Below, in pieces: positions 1 to 8,251 of a DNA stretch of 64,000 nt. Location of the stretch: assembly GCA_002841865.1 (NCBI GenBank), contig PHBD01000001.1:87001-151000 (forward strand), read 5' to 3'. The translations under genes and the position numbers were made by a program. Positions within the stretch are counted from its first letter, which is position 1; each line of letters begins with the position of its first letter. This DNA is from Deltaproteobacteria bacterium HGW-Deltaproteobacteria-19 (GTDB lineage: Bacteria > Desulfobacterota > Syntrophia > Syntrophales > PHBD01). Under the pieces are notes generated by a model. It was not told where the DNA came from. It was given only the letters and a program-made list of their open reading frames with translations, and searched no databases.

Positions 1-237
1 TCGAAAGAGGCGATTGAGTCCATGGGCGGGACCTTCCCCGAGATCAAAGGACAGATGTATCGCGATGTAATCCTCTATGAAATCGACTGCTGGAAAAGAA
101 GTTATAAGATCATACAGTATGCGATTTACGACAAATCAGGGAACGTCATAAAGAGGGCGACGTCTGACAATCCGACAGTATATGATTGTGCGCCGTCAAC
201 GGTGTATGACTCGTTGGGACAGGCGGTCTGCCGGTAA
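1..237 (+). CDS. surface-adhesin-E-like protein, C-terminal part
   Basis: The reading frame is open from the first base of the window, so this is the 3' end of a gene that starts upstream. The visible 78 residues end in a pattern with a central Cys (YEIDCWKRSY), a YDKSGNVI turn, an APSTVYDSL segment and a final Cys-Arg. This resembles the end of small secreted proteins of the surface-adhesin protein E type, where the two Cys probably form a disulfide. The stop is 12 bases before the next gene, which has a good ribosome site, so the two are probably cotranscribed. The family assignment rests on pattern only and is moderate; the function is unknown. Confidence 0.6.
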   Translation, partial: SKEAIESMGGTFPEIKGQMYRDVILYEIDCWKRSYKIIQYAIYDKSGNVIKRATSDNPTVYDCAPSTVYDSLGQAVCR

Positions 238-249
238 AGGAGGAGAGCC

Positions 250-645
250 ATGAAGGCGCCAGGGAGAAATGCCCGCAGTCTGCAATTCATCGTCTTGCTG
301 CTTCTGTTCTGTACGGGGATTGCCCACGGTGAATCAGCTCCGCAGGACCTCCGGGCGCAGGCCTGCCAGGCGGTCTTTCAAATCGTCGCTCAATGCCAGG
401 CATCGGCGGAGACCACGACCAGAAGCTGTGCCGAAATCTCCGGCATCCTGACGTCTCCCGAGACGAAAGGGTCTCTACAGCAGCAAAAGCCGGGCGATGC
501 AACGAACGCTCTGGTCGAAAAGACGATGGCACAGGTGGCCGGCATGTGCAGCGACGCCTGTCAGAGGGCGAGGGCAGGGAAGTCGTACAAAACCGCGCAG
601 GAGTGGATGGACGGCGGCGGGTGCACCATCCAGGTTACACCCTGA
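250..645 (+). CDS. small secreted Cys-containing hypothetical protein
   Basis: A 131-residue protein with a typical Sec signal peptide: basic start (MKAPGRNAR), hydrophobic core (FIVLLLLFCTG) and likely cleavage after AHG. The mature part is about 100 residues, Ala/Gln/Thr-rich, with six Cys that could pair in the periplasm. I do not recognise a family. The start is supported by AAGGAGGAGAG just upstream. It follows the adhesin-like gene at 12 bases and probably shares its transcript. Overlapping reading frames in the same stretch lack ribosome sites and are considered spurious. Confidence 0.7.
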   Translation: MKAPGRNARSLQFIVLLLLFCTGIAHGESAPQDLRAQACQAVFQIVAQCQASAETTTRSCAEISGILTSPETKGSLQQQKPGDATNALVEKTMAQVAGMCSDACQRARAGKSYKTAQEWMDGGGCTIQVTP

Positions 646-917
646 ACGGATGCAGCCGTCAGCGAAGGATATGGTGACAGAATCCGAAGGCAGAGCCATC
701 GCCATCGGTTCAGGCACCTGTTCCGTTACCGTACCATTTCAGAGTATGAGCGGCTGACCGGCCAAACTTGCCACAGGCTTTCAGATTCCACTCGCCTGCA
801 TGTCAGGCTCTTGCTGGAGAAGTCCCTCCCAGGTATGTAAATGTAGGGTTGCTTATGTGCGGAATGACGGCGGATGCGCTTCGTGTTCCCGCGTTGCACC
901 TGGCGTGAGGAGAAAGA
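646..917. other. intergenic, no gene seen
   Basis: 272 bases between the small secreted protein and the crotonase-family gene. No frame has both a convincing start and recognisable protein sequence. No clear terminator with a T-run was found. The promoter of the following gene is presumably here but I could not pick out a confident -35/-10 pair. Confidence 0.5.
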
Positions 918-1721
918 ATGAGGAAGTATGAGACACTCCTTTTTGAGGAGATCGAGCCTGGGGTGGGGCTTGTCACGCTGAACCGGCCGAAGCAGCTCAA
1001 TGCAATCAGCGGGGAGATGCTCGATGAATTCAACGAGCTGTTTGCGATCCTGTCGAAGGACGACGCCATCCGGGTCCTGATCATCACCGGGGCCGGCCGG
1101 GGATTCTGCTCCGGGGCGAACCTGGACGACGCGATGATCCGCGCGGAGACGAAGGCTTTTTCCGATCCGGAGCAGTTCCTGAAACAGGTCCAGGAACGCT
1201 TCGCCGGCCTGACCCTGGGGCTCCGGCGCATCCCCCAGCCCGTCATCGCCGCCATCAACGGAGTGGCAGCGGGCGGCGGCTTTTCCATGGCGATGGCCGG
1301 CGACATCCGGGTGGCCACGCCGCAGGCCTCATTCATCGCTTCGTTTGCGAACCTCGGCCTGACCGGCGGCGAATTGGGCTCGTCCTATTTCCTGCCTCGG
1401 CTGATCGGCGTCGCCCGCTCTTCAGAGATCCTCCTGACGGGCAGGAAGGTGGAGGCCGACGAGGCCGAGCGGATCGGCCTGGTCAACCGGGTGGTCCCCC
1501 GAGAGCAACTCATCGAGACGGCCCTCTCCTATGCCCGGCCGATGCTTGCCAAGGGCGTCGGGGCCCTGAAGCTGACGAAACGGGTTCTCGACCAGAACAT
1601 TGATGCGCCGTCGCTTGCGGCGGCAGTGGAACTGGAGAACCGCAACCAGACAATCATGGTCTTTTCCGGCGAATTCTTCAAACTGATCCAGCGTTTCTTC
1701 AAAGGCAGCGGCAAGGGCTGA
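918..1721 (+). CDS. enoyl-CoA hydratase/isomerase (crotonase) family protein
   Basis: 267 residues, full crotonase length, with GAGGAGAAAG before the ATG. Crotonase landmarks are present: the oxyanion segment ITGAGRGFCSGANLDD, the second oxyanion loop AAGGGFSMAMAGDI and the C-terminal LTGRKVEADEAERIGLVNRVV. By motif alignment, the two catalytic glutamates of classic hydratase (E144 in GGGCE and E164 in QPE of the rat enzyme) fall on Ser and Phe. A Glu in GGELGSSYFLPR could act as the acid instead, as in several isomerase-like branches. It probably acts on an acyl-CoA in the cytoplasm, but simple crotonyl-CoA hydration is doubtful. It lies upstream of the flavoprotein gene in the same direction, 91 bases apart. 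Confidence 0.85.
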   Translation: MRKYETLLFEEIEPGVGLVTLNRPKQLNAISGEMLDEFNELFAILSKDDAIRVLIITGAGRGFCSGANLDDAMIRAETKAFSDPEQFLKQVQERFAGLTLGLRRIPQPVIAAINGVAAGGGFSMAMAGDIRVATPQASFIASFANLGLTGGELGSSYFLPRLIGVARSSEILLTGRKVEADEAERIGLVNRVVPREQLIETALSYARPMLAKGVGALKLTKRVLDQNIDAPSLAAAVELENRNQTIMVFSGEFFKLIQRFFKGSGKG

Positions 1722-1812
1722 GATTCGTTTCAGCGAGTCATGGACTGGGCCGTGGCAATCCGCACATCTTGATCACATGGGAGCGACAGCAGGAATTCCG
1801 CGGAGGTGAAAT

Positions 1813-3207
1813 GTGACTGCGAAAGATGTGGTTGTAATCGGAAGCGGGGTAGGGGGGAGCGCCGTCGGTGCACTGCTCGCGAACACGGGCAAATACAACG
1901 TGACCCTGATCGAGAAATCAAATCTGATCGGGGGCAGGTTTGCCTCTTACAATAAAGAAGGCTTCAGGCTGGACGTCGGCTGCCACATGCTTGCGAACTG
2001 CGACAAGGGGCACTTCGGCAAGGCGCTCGATGTCTGCGGCTGTTCTGATTATGTGAAATGGCGCTATGCGGTCAAGCCCTCACCGTCCGTCAATTTTAAA
2101 GGGGAAAGGGTGAAATTCCCGTATGACGCCCCCAAAATGGGCTTCACAAAAGAGGAATCCGATCTGTTTTTTAAATTCTTTTTTGATATCTCCCAACTGT
2201 CCGATGAGGACTGCGACCGCTTGAACAATACAAGTATCTCGGATTACGTAAGTTTGTATGTGGATTCGGATCTGGCGAGGGGGTTGATCGGCTTTTTTAC
2301 ATCGATATACTTTGTGACAAGTGACGATGAAACGCCCATCGGTGAGTATGCAAGGTGCCAGAATGAGATATGGAGAAACAAGGCGGTCGGTTATCCCATC
2401 GGCGGCACGGGAGCCGTTCCCGAGGCGTATTGCAGGATCATCCGGGAACGCGGCGGCAGGGTCCTGACGGGAACGGGCGTTCGGAAGATCGTCGTGGAGG
2501 ACCACCAGGCGGTCGGTGTCGTTCTTGAAAACGGCGAAAAATTAAAGGCGGATATCGTGATCAGCAACGCGGCCGTGAAGGACACGGTCCATCATCTCAT
2601 CGGGAAAGATCAATACCCGAAGGAATTCACGGACAAGGTGAACAGTTACAAATATGCCTACAGCACTTCCGTCATTCAAATCGCGCTTGATGAAAAAATA
2701 TCGAATGATTCCATGATATTTTATATCGGACGGAGCGATCTCAGCGAGTTTGAAAAGCAGATCAAGACCACGGGAAATTTGCCTGATGCGGCGCCCTGCC
2801 TGATGATTCCGATTGTGTCGAATATGGACCCCGAAGCCGCCCCGGAAGGGAAGCAGTTGATGATTGTCGGAAGCTCTTCGAAACTGCCGTACAACGCCGG
2901 TGCAGACAAGTGGAAGAAATGGGAACAAGCGATCATGAAATCGCTGGAGGTTGTATTCCCGGACATCCGGCGGCACATCCTGTGGACAGTCTCAACAACT
3001 CCCGAAGACATCAATCGTTTTGGCAGTGAAGACGGCTCCGTGATTGGAATTGGACAGATCATCGGCCAGGTCGGCGAGGATCGCCCGAAGATCGTCGATG
3101 AACATGTCCGGAACCTGTACCATTGCAGCGCCGATACGGGCCTGCACGGCATCGGCGGGGAACTGGCGAGGGATGCGGCGTTCAGGCTCTATGAGCGCCT
3201 GCGTTGA
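1813..3207 (+). CDS. FAD-dependent oxidoreductase, phytoene desaturase/retinol saturase-like
   Basis: 464 residues. The N-terminus has the dinucleotide-binding fold GSGVGGSAVGALLA followed by a Glu at the end of the second strand (TLIEKSN) and the GGRF segment typical of phytoene dehydrogenase, amine oxidase and retinol saturase flavoproteins. The C-terminal CSADTGLHGIGGELARDAA matches the second FAD-contacting block. The start is GTG: an ATG two bases earlier runs straight into TGA, and GGAGGTG lies at the right distance for the GTG. The substrate is unknown; a polyprenoid, carotenoid or other lipid is likely from the family. Placement behind a crotonase gene suggests lipid or acyl metabolism, but that is weak evidence. 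Confidence 0.85.
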   Translation: MTAKDVVVIGSGVGGSAVGALLANTGKYNVTLIEKSNLIGGRFASYNKEGFRLDVGCHMLANCDKGHFGKALDVCGCSDYVKWRYAVKPSPSVNFKGERVKFPYDAPKMGFTKEESDLFFKFFFDISQLSDEDCDRLNNTSISDYVSLYVDSDLARGLIGFFTSIYFVTSDDETPIGEYARCQNEIWRNKAVGYPIGGTGAVPEAYCRIIRERGGRVLTGTGVRKIVVEDHQAVGVVLENGEKLKADIVISNAAVKDTVHHLIGKDQYPKEFTDKVNSYKYAYSTSVIQIALDEKISNDSMIFYIGRSDLSEFEKQIKTTGNLPDAAPCLMIPIVSNMDPEAAPEGKQLMIVGSSSKLPYNAGADKWKKWEQAIMKSLEVVFPDIRRHILWTVSTTPEDINRFGSEDGSVIGIGQIIGQVGEDRPKIVDEHVRNLYHCSADTGLHGIGGELARDAAFRLYERLR

Positions 3208-3237
3208 GATCAAATGCCGTTGTATGATTCCAGGAAG

Positions 3238-3271
3238 TGAATTACCACCGAGCCTGCTCGGTGGTAATTCA
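3238..3271. repeat. perfect 16-bp inverted repeat (hairpin)
   Basis: The arms at 3238-3253 and 3256-3271 are perfect complements (TGAATTACCACCGAGC and its reverse complement) with only two bases between. It lies between the flavoprotein stop and the PAS kinase gene. There is no T-run on either side, so it is not a textbook rho-independent terminator. It could be a factor-dependent terminator, an mRNA-stabilising hairpin or a dispersed genomic repeat. No second copy is in this window. Confidence 0.7.
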
Positions 3272-3333
3272 TGAATAATGCAGACAGCCGGATCATGAAA
3301 AACATGCTTTTCCGGCAAACCCGAGAATAAGTC

Positions 3334-4746
3334 ATGCATCATCAGAGCACCATGAAACTGCATCTGCTGACACTGAAATTCTCCGGCGACTCGTCGAACA
3401 TCGAAACATCGTTTCAACGCGAATACTTCCGGTCCTCACTCTCCCACAACCGTGCAGCGATGCTTGTGGGAGCATTCTTCTACTCTGCTTTCGGCATACT
3501 CGATATGCTGCTCATGCCGGAAAACAAATCCACAATGTGGATGATACGCTATGCGATTGTCGACCCCCTGATTATCGCGTTGTTCCTGTTATCGTTTTCC
3601 AAGATATTCGAACGGTATGCAAATCCTCTGATGACTCTTGTCTGCATCCTGGCCGGCGGCGGGATTATCTGGATGATCGTCATTGCCCCCCCACCTGTCG
3701 GATATTCTTATTATGCGGGGCTGCTGCTTGTTTTCATTTGGAGCTATACTTTTGTCCGCATCCCGTTCCTCTGGGCTGCACTCGCCGGTTGGGTAATGGT
3801 GGTCCTGTACGAAATTGCGGCCATCTGGATCAGTCCGACGCCCTTTACCATTCTGCTCAGCAATAACTTCTTTTTTGTCAGCGCGAATATAATGGGAATG
3901 ATTGCCTGTTACTTCCTGGAATACTATGCAAGGCGTAATTTCTTCCTGACGCGACAGATAGATGTGGAGCGGGAAAAGATCGACAGGGTCAACCGGGAAC
4001 TGGAAAGCCGGACGCTGGAGTATCAAAACGTAAATCGAACACTCGAACAGGAGATTGCCGAGCGCCGGAAGGTAGAGGAGGCGCTGCGAAAGAGTGAAGA
4101 ATTGTTCATGAAGCTTGTCGATGCCATTCCTGATGCCATTGTCCACACCGACCTCAATGGAAAGATTCTCTACATCAACGAATATCCCCTTGAGGTAAGC
4201 GGTTATAGCTGGGCTGAGATAGAAGGCCAGAACGTGTTCTCTTTCGTATCTCCCGAAGACCGGGACAGACTGATAAATAATGCATTCCTCATGATGGAGA
4301 GCAGGCAGGGTCCACAAGAATATCAACTGCTTGTCAAAGACGGAGGCAAAATCCCTTTCGAAATTAATGGAGTTGTTTTACGGGATAAAGACGGCACACC
4401 TTTCGGCTTCGTTTTTGTGTGTCGCGACATTACGGACCGTAAGCGGGCAGAGGGGGAACAGTATCACCGTGAAAAGCTTCAGGGCATCCTGGAAATGGCG
4501 GGCACTGTGTGCCATGAAATGAATCAGCCCATGCAGGTCATTTACGGACTTTCCGAGCTTCTCCTGATGAAGACTTCGGAAAATGAACCGAGTTATGGAA
4601 AACTGAGCAGGATTATCGAGCAAATCCAGAGAATGCATGAGATAACAGGAAAGCTGATGGCGATTCGGCACTATAAAACAGAGGATTACGCCGGATTTGC
4701 CAGAATTATCGATATTCATGAGTCCCATGACAATAAAAATACATAG
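3334..4746 (+). CDS. membrane PAS/HisKA sensor protein lacking the ATPase domain
   Basis: 470 residues. Residues 41-195 hold about five or six membrane segments, 205-255 a coiled coil, 255-370 a PAS domain ending in the usual ITDRKRAEGE hinge, and about 380-445 a HisKA phospho-acceptor helix with H394 in the H-box CHEMNQPMQ. The protein then stops: there are no N, G1, F or G2 boxes, so no ATP-binding domain. The response regulator starts only 23 bases later, which leaves no room for a frameshifted ATPase domain. It is probably a phosphotransfer or dimerising partner that needs another kinase in trans, or a signalling element that works without phosphorylation. The chosen ATG has a weak ribosome site; MKLHLL six codons later is an alternative. 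Confidence 0.8.
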   Translation: MHHQSTMKLHLLTLKFSGDSSNIETSFQREYFRSSLSHNRAAMLVGAFFYSAFGILDMLLMPENKSTMWMIRYAIVDPLIIALFLLSFSKIFERYANPLMTLVCILAGGGIIWMIVIAPPPVGYSYYAGLLLVFIWSYTFVRIPFLWAALAGWVMVVLYEIAAIWISPTPFTILLSNNFFFVSANIMGMIACYFLEYYARRNFFLTRQIDVEREKIDRVNRELESRTLEYQNVNRTLEQEIAERRKVEEALRKSEELFMKLVDAIPDAIVHTDLNGKILYINEYPLEVSGYSWAEIEGQNVFSFVSPEDRDRLINNAFLMMESRQGPQEYQLLVKDGGKIPFEINGVVLRDKDGTPFGFVFVCRDITDRKRAEGEQYHREKLQGILEMAGTVCHEMNQPMQVIYGLSELLLMKTSENEPSYGKLSRIIEQIQRMHEITGKLMAIRHYKTEDYAGFARIIDIHESHDNKNT

Positions 4747-4769
4747 ACCTGAAGAGAGAGAATGAAAAC

Positions 4770-5168
4770 ATGAAACAGAAAAAGATCTTGATCGTAGACG
4801 ATGAAGTGGAAATTCTGATTCTGTTAAAAGAGGCATTTGAATCGGCGGGCTATGTTGTCTGGACGGCGGAGAATGCGGAAGATGCGCTGAACATCCTTCA
4901 GACACAAAGCATCATGGTTATGTTTCTGGATCTGAAACTGCCGGGCATGAGCGGGATGGAACTCTGTAAAATGATTCGTATAAATAATCAGATCGGGATC
5001 GTTAATGCACTGACTGGATACAGCAACTTCTTCGGCCTTCTGGAGTGCCGGGCTGCGGGCTTTGACGATTTTTTTACGAAACCGGTTTCCCTCAAGGTGG
5101 TTCTTAAAGCAGCGGAAGAGGCCTTTGAGAGACTGGAACGATGGAATTTCGAGCAGTATGATCTGTAG
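4770..5168 (+). CDS. single-domain response regulator (CheY-like receiver)
   Basis: 132 residues, one receiver domain and no output domain. The acidic pair is at DDE (residues 10-12), the phospho-acceptor is D54 in FLDLKLPGMSG, the switch Thr sits in ALTGYSN and the conserved Lys in FTKPVS. It follows the ATPase-less sensor at 23 bases with GAAGAGAGAGAA upstream, so the two are almost certainly one operon and partners. With no effector domain it must act by protein contact or as a phosphorelay step. Confidence 0.85.
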   Translation: MKQKKILIVDDEVEILILLKEAFESAGYVVWTAENAEDALNILQTQSIMVMFLDLKLPGMSGMELCKMIRINNQIGIVNALTGYSNFFGLLECRAAGFDDFFTKPVSLKVVLKAAEEAFERLERWNFEQYDL

Positions 5169-5228
5169 ATCGGAAGACACGCATTTGATGGAAACGTTTC
5201 GTGATAAATCGGAAACAGGAGGGAAATA

Positions 5229-5825
5229 ATGAAAAATATCTGGGTCAGCGTGTTGATGTGCCTGTTTATGGCAGGATCGGCTTATGCCGGGGAGGCTACG
5301 AAGATGAAAGACACATTCTCTGTCATTCATTCAAGGAAGAGCGTCAGGACTTTTACAGGGGCGGAGGTAACCAGGGGCAATCTCGAACAGATCCTCAAGG
5401 CGGGCATGGCTGCACCCACGGCAGTCAATATGCAGCCGTGGTCTTTTGTGGTGATAACCGACAGGAAAATTCTGAATGATCTGGCGGCGGGACTCCCCTA
5501 TGCAAAGATGCTGACCAAGGCGGGGGCAGCGATCATCGTCTGTACCGAAACCGATAAGGCATATGAGAAGGTTAAGGAATTTGCGATCATCGATGCATCG
5601 CTGGCCGGCGAAAACATCCTGCTGGCCATTGAGGCCCTCGGGCTTGGCGGCGTATGGACCGCGGCCTATCCATATGAGGACAGGATGAAGCATGTGAGGA
5701 CGACGCTCGGTATACCCCGGGAAGTCATCCCTTTGAACGTCATCGCCATTGGGGTTCCTGCGGCCGGAGGGGAGAAGCCGAAGGACAAATTCAAGAAGGA
5801 CAAAATTCACTGGGAAAAGTGGTGA
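5229..5825 (+). CDS. exported nitroreductase family protein
   Basis: 198 residues. The N-terminus is a Sec-type signal peptide (MKNIWVSVLMCLFMAGSAYA, cleavage after AYA). The rest is a compact nitroreductase fold: the FMN phosphate-binding start IHSRKSVRTF, AAPTAVNMQPWSFVV, and the GLGGVWTAAYP turn near the C-terminus. Such enzymes bind FMN and reduce nitro groups, quinones or flavins with NAD(P)H. A periplasmic location is unusual because neither FMN nor NAD(P)H is normally free there. GGAGGG lies before the ATG. It may be cotranscribed with the sensor/regulator pair 60 bases upstream. Confidence 0.8.
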   Translation: MKNIWVSVLMCLFMAGSAYAGEATKMKDTFSVIHSRKSVRTFTGAEVTRGNLEQILKAGMAAPTAVNMQPWSFVVITDRKILNDLAAGLPYAKMLTKAGAAIIVCTETDKAYEKVKEFAIIDASLAGENILLAIEALGLGGVWTAAYPYEDRMKHVRTTLGIPREVIPLNVIAIGVPAAGGEKPKDKFKKDKIHWEKW

Positions 5826-6090
5826 AGCCGTCCGACCCCCGGCGGGTATTGCGACCGGTGCGGATCTCATCTCATCGGATCACTGGGTGTCCAGTCATGA
5901 TAAATGGGCCGCAATCGTCCTTGGGGTCGCTGTAAGCGGATAGAAACCATGGAGGGAAAGCAATACCCGCAATCGGGAACGTTGCTGAGGCATAAGCTGC
6001 CATGACGTGCCGGTCCGCTGCGATACCCGGTGCTGATGGCAATGGAGGATCTCACCGAGCTCTTGTCGAATAGAGCCAATACTGGAATGG
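5826..6090. other. intergenic, no gene seen
   Basis: 265 bases between the nitroreductase and cyclase genes. No convincing reading frame, terminator or promoter was identified. Confidence 0.4.
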
Positions 6091-8208
6091 ATGGACAATA
6101 TGCCTGTTGAATTTGAGAATCCCACCCGTTACCAGGAACTCCTGGAGATGCTGGCAGGGCAGGTCCATCGGGACCTGGTGCGAAAGTATCCGGACGAACT
6201 TTGGAAGGCTCGTTATGAAGAACAACCTTATGTCTCGCTCAACGAGGAGCAGAAGCTACTGGTTCGTGTCGCGGCCAAGGAAAACCTGGACGAGCTTCTC
6301 AAGGCCGGAGTTCGGATTGAGGCTCCTCATACACCGGAATCGGACCTTCAGGAGGAACGTTTCCAGGTGGAGGCTCTCCTGAAACAGGGCGAGCCGATTC
6401 TTGCCTATGACTTTGTCCGCCGCGCCCTGAAGGATTATCCGGACGATGTGCACCTTCGCCAACTCCAGGCCCTGGCCCTGATTCGAACCGGCGGTCCTGC
6501 GGAAGCCCTGGGCATCCTTCGGCAGTTGCTGAAGGAAGGGCATCGGGACCAGGGGACCCTGGCGCCGCTGGCCCGGGCCTTGCGCGATCTCGCTGAACGC
6601 ACAAAGGAACCGGAATCACGCCGGCGATGCCTCCAGCGCTCCTTTGAACTGTACGAGGAGGCCTACCGGTCCAATCGGGGCATGTGGAGCGGCATCCATG
6701 CCGCCTGGCTGGCCCTGGAACTTGGCCGTGAGGACAAAGCCTCCGAACTGGCAGCCTTGATCGAGGCAGGCGTCCGGGAGACTCTGAAGAAAGCCGAGGC
6801 TGAAGGAACGGACACGATGTGGCATCGGGTCATCGCCGGCATCGCTGCGATCCTCCAGAGGCATTTCAGGCAGGGCTTCGAATCCTTCCAGGAACTGGCT
6901 GAGATCAGCCAGGGCCGAAGCGGCGATATGGCTGAAGTGAGGCATATTGCCCGAAGCGTCCTGGAGCTCCTCGGCGAAGATCCGGCTCCCCTGGAGCGGG
7001 TCATGCCTTCGCCAAAGGTGGTTGTCTTCGCGGGTCACATGATCGACTTTGCGGATCGGAAGGAGCCGCGCTTCCCTCCGTCTCTCGTCGACACCGTGGC
7101 GAGTGAGATTCAAAGGTACATTTCCAGCGTTCATGTGGCCGCCGGCTTTGCCTCCGCCGCCTGTGGCGCGCCGATCCTGTTTCACGAGGCGCTGCTGGCG
7201 ATGGGTGGCGAAACCCATGTGGTGCTGCCGTATGGTCGGGAAGAATTTTTCTCGGACAGCGTGGCGATCCGGGAGGATATGGACTGGAAGGACCGATATG
7301 ACCTGGTCCTGGAGAAGGCCAAGCGCGTGATCGTCACCAGTCCTCAAAGGCTGGATGAAGGAAGTGTCGTCTTCCGGTACGCGAACCGCCTGCTCCTCGG
7401 CCTGGCAATGATTCGCGCAAAGCAGCTCCGCTGCGAACTTGTGCCGCTCGCAGTCTGGGACGGCCGGTCCAGCTCAGCGGCGGGTAGCGTTGCCCAGACG
7501 CTGAACGAGTGGAAGAGGCTGGGACATTCCGCGGAAATCATCGATCTGCGGAAGCTTAGGAAGGGCGGCATCGAGATCCGCAGGCAACCTCGCCGCGCCC
7601 GGGTCGCAACAAAGCTTCCGGCAGGACTGACCACGCAGACCATGATCATGCTGTTCGCGGATGTGGTTCACTTCAGCAAGATGCAGGAGCGGCAGATGCC
7701 GAATTTTGTCGCCCACTTCATGGACGCCGTCGGAAGAATCGAAAAGGATCTTGATATCAGACCCACTGCGAAAAACACGTGGGGCGACGGGCTGTTTCTC
7801 GTGTTCCGGAAGGCCGAGGACGCAATCCGGTACGGCCGTTCCCTGCTTGATTGCGTGAACAGGACGGATTGGGCCGCTCTGGGCCTGCCTGCCGATGTAA
7901 ACCTGCGCGTGGCCATGCACGCCGGTCCCGTCTACGTCGGGCGGGATCCCGTGACAGGGCGCCGTACCTGCTATGGCACGCACGTCAACAGTGCCGCACG
8001 CATCGAGCCGATCACTCCGCCGGGAAAAATCTACGTCAGCCAGGCCGTTGCTGCCCTGGTCACAGCCTTGCACCTGGAAGACTGCGCCTGCGAGTACGTG
8101 GGTCAGATGCCACTGGCGAAGAATTTCGGTGTATTTCCGATGTATGTGCTCCAGACGGAAGCGGCCGGCGAGGAAGACACGGAATTTTCCTGCTCCGGGG
8201 TGGAATAG
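6091..8208 (+). CDS. TPR-like/SLOG-like/class III nucleotide cyclase fusion
   Basis: 705 residues in three parts. Residues 1-300 are helical with TPR-like repeats. Residues 308-500 form a Rossmann-like unit starting PKVVVFAGHMID, with AAGFASAACGAPILFHEALLAMGG, which looks like the SLOG/LOG nucleotide-binding superfamily. Residues 513-690 are a class III cyclase domain. Both metal Asp are present (D524 in FADVVHFS, D566 in TWGDGLF), and so are the transition-state Asn and Arg (N633, R637 in VNSAAR). The adenine-selecting positions are not the usual Lys/Asp: Asn562 and Thr626 occupy them, so substrate choice cannot be assigned. There is no membrane segment, so it is cytoplasmic. A 9-bp-later ATG is an alternative start; the ribosome site is weak. 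Confidence 0.8.
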   Translation: MDNMPVEFENPTRYQELLEMLAGQVHRDLVRKYPDELWKARYEEQPYVSLNEEQKLLVRVAAKENLDELLKAGVRIEAPHTPESDLQEERFQVEALLKQGEPILAYDFVRRALKDYPDDVHLRQLQALALIRTGGPAEALGILRQLLKEGHRDQGTLAPLARALRDLAERTKEPESRRRCLQRSFELYEEAYRSNRGMWSGIHAAWLALELGREDKASELAALIEAGVRETLKKAEAEGTDTMWHRVIAGIAAILQRHFRQGFESFQELAEISQGRSGDMAEVRHIARSVLELLGEDPAPLERVMPSPKVVVFAGHMIDFADRKEPRFPPSLVDTVASEIQRYISSVHVAAGFASAACGAPILFHEALLAMGGETHVVLPYGREEFFSDSVAIREDMDWKDRYDLVLEKAKRVIVTSPQRLDEGSVVFRYANRLLLGLAMIRAKQLRCELVPLAVWDGRSSSAAGSVAQTLNEWKRLGHSAEIIDLRKLRKGGIEIRRQPRRARVATKLPAGLTTQTMIMLFADVVHFSKMQERQMPNFVAHFMDAVGRIEKDLDIRPTAKNTWGDGLFLVFRKAEDAIRYGRSLLDCVNRTDWAALGLPADVNLRVAMHAGPVYVGRDPVTGRRTCYGTHVNSAARIEPITPPGKIYVSQAVAALVTALHLEDCACEYVGQMPLAKNFGVFPMYVLQTEAAGEEDTEFSCSGVE

Positions 8209-8251
8209 GCCAGCTCATGATAAAAAAGAAGGAAGATCCTGTCAAAATATC

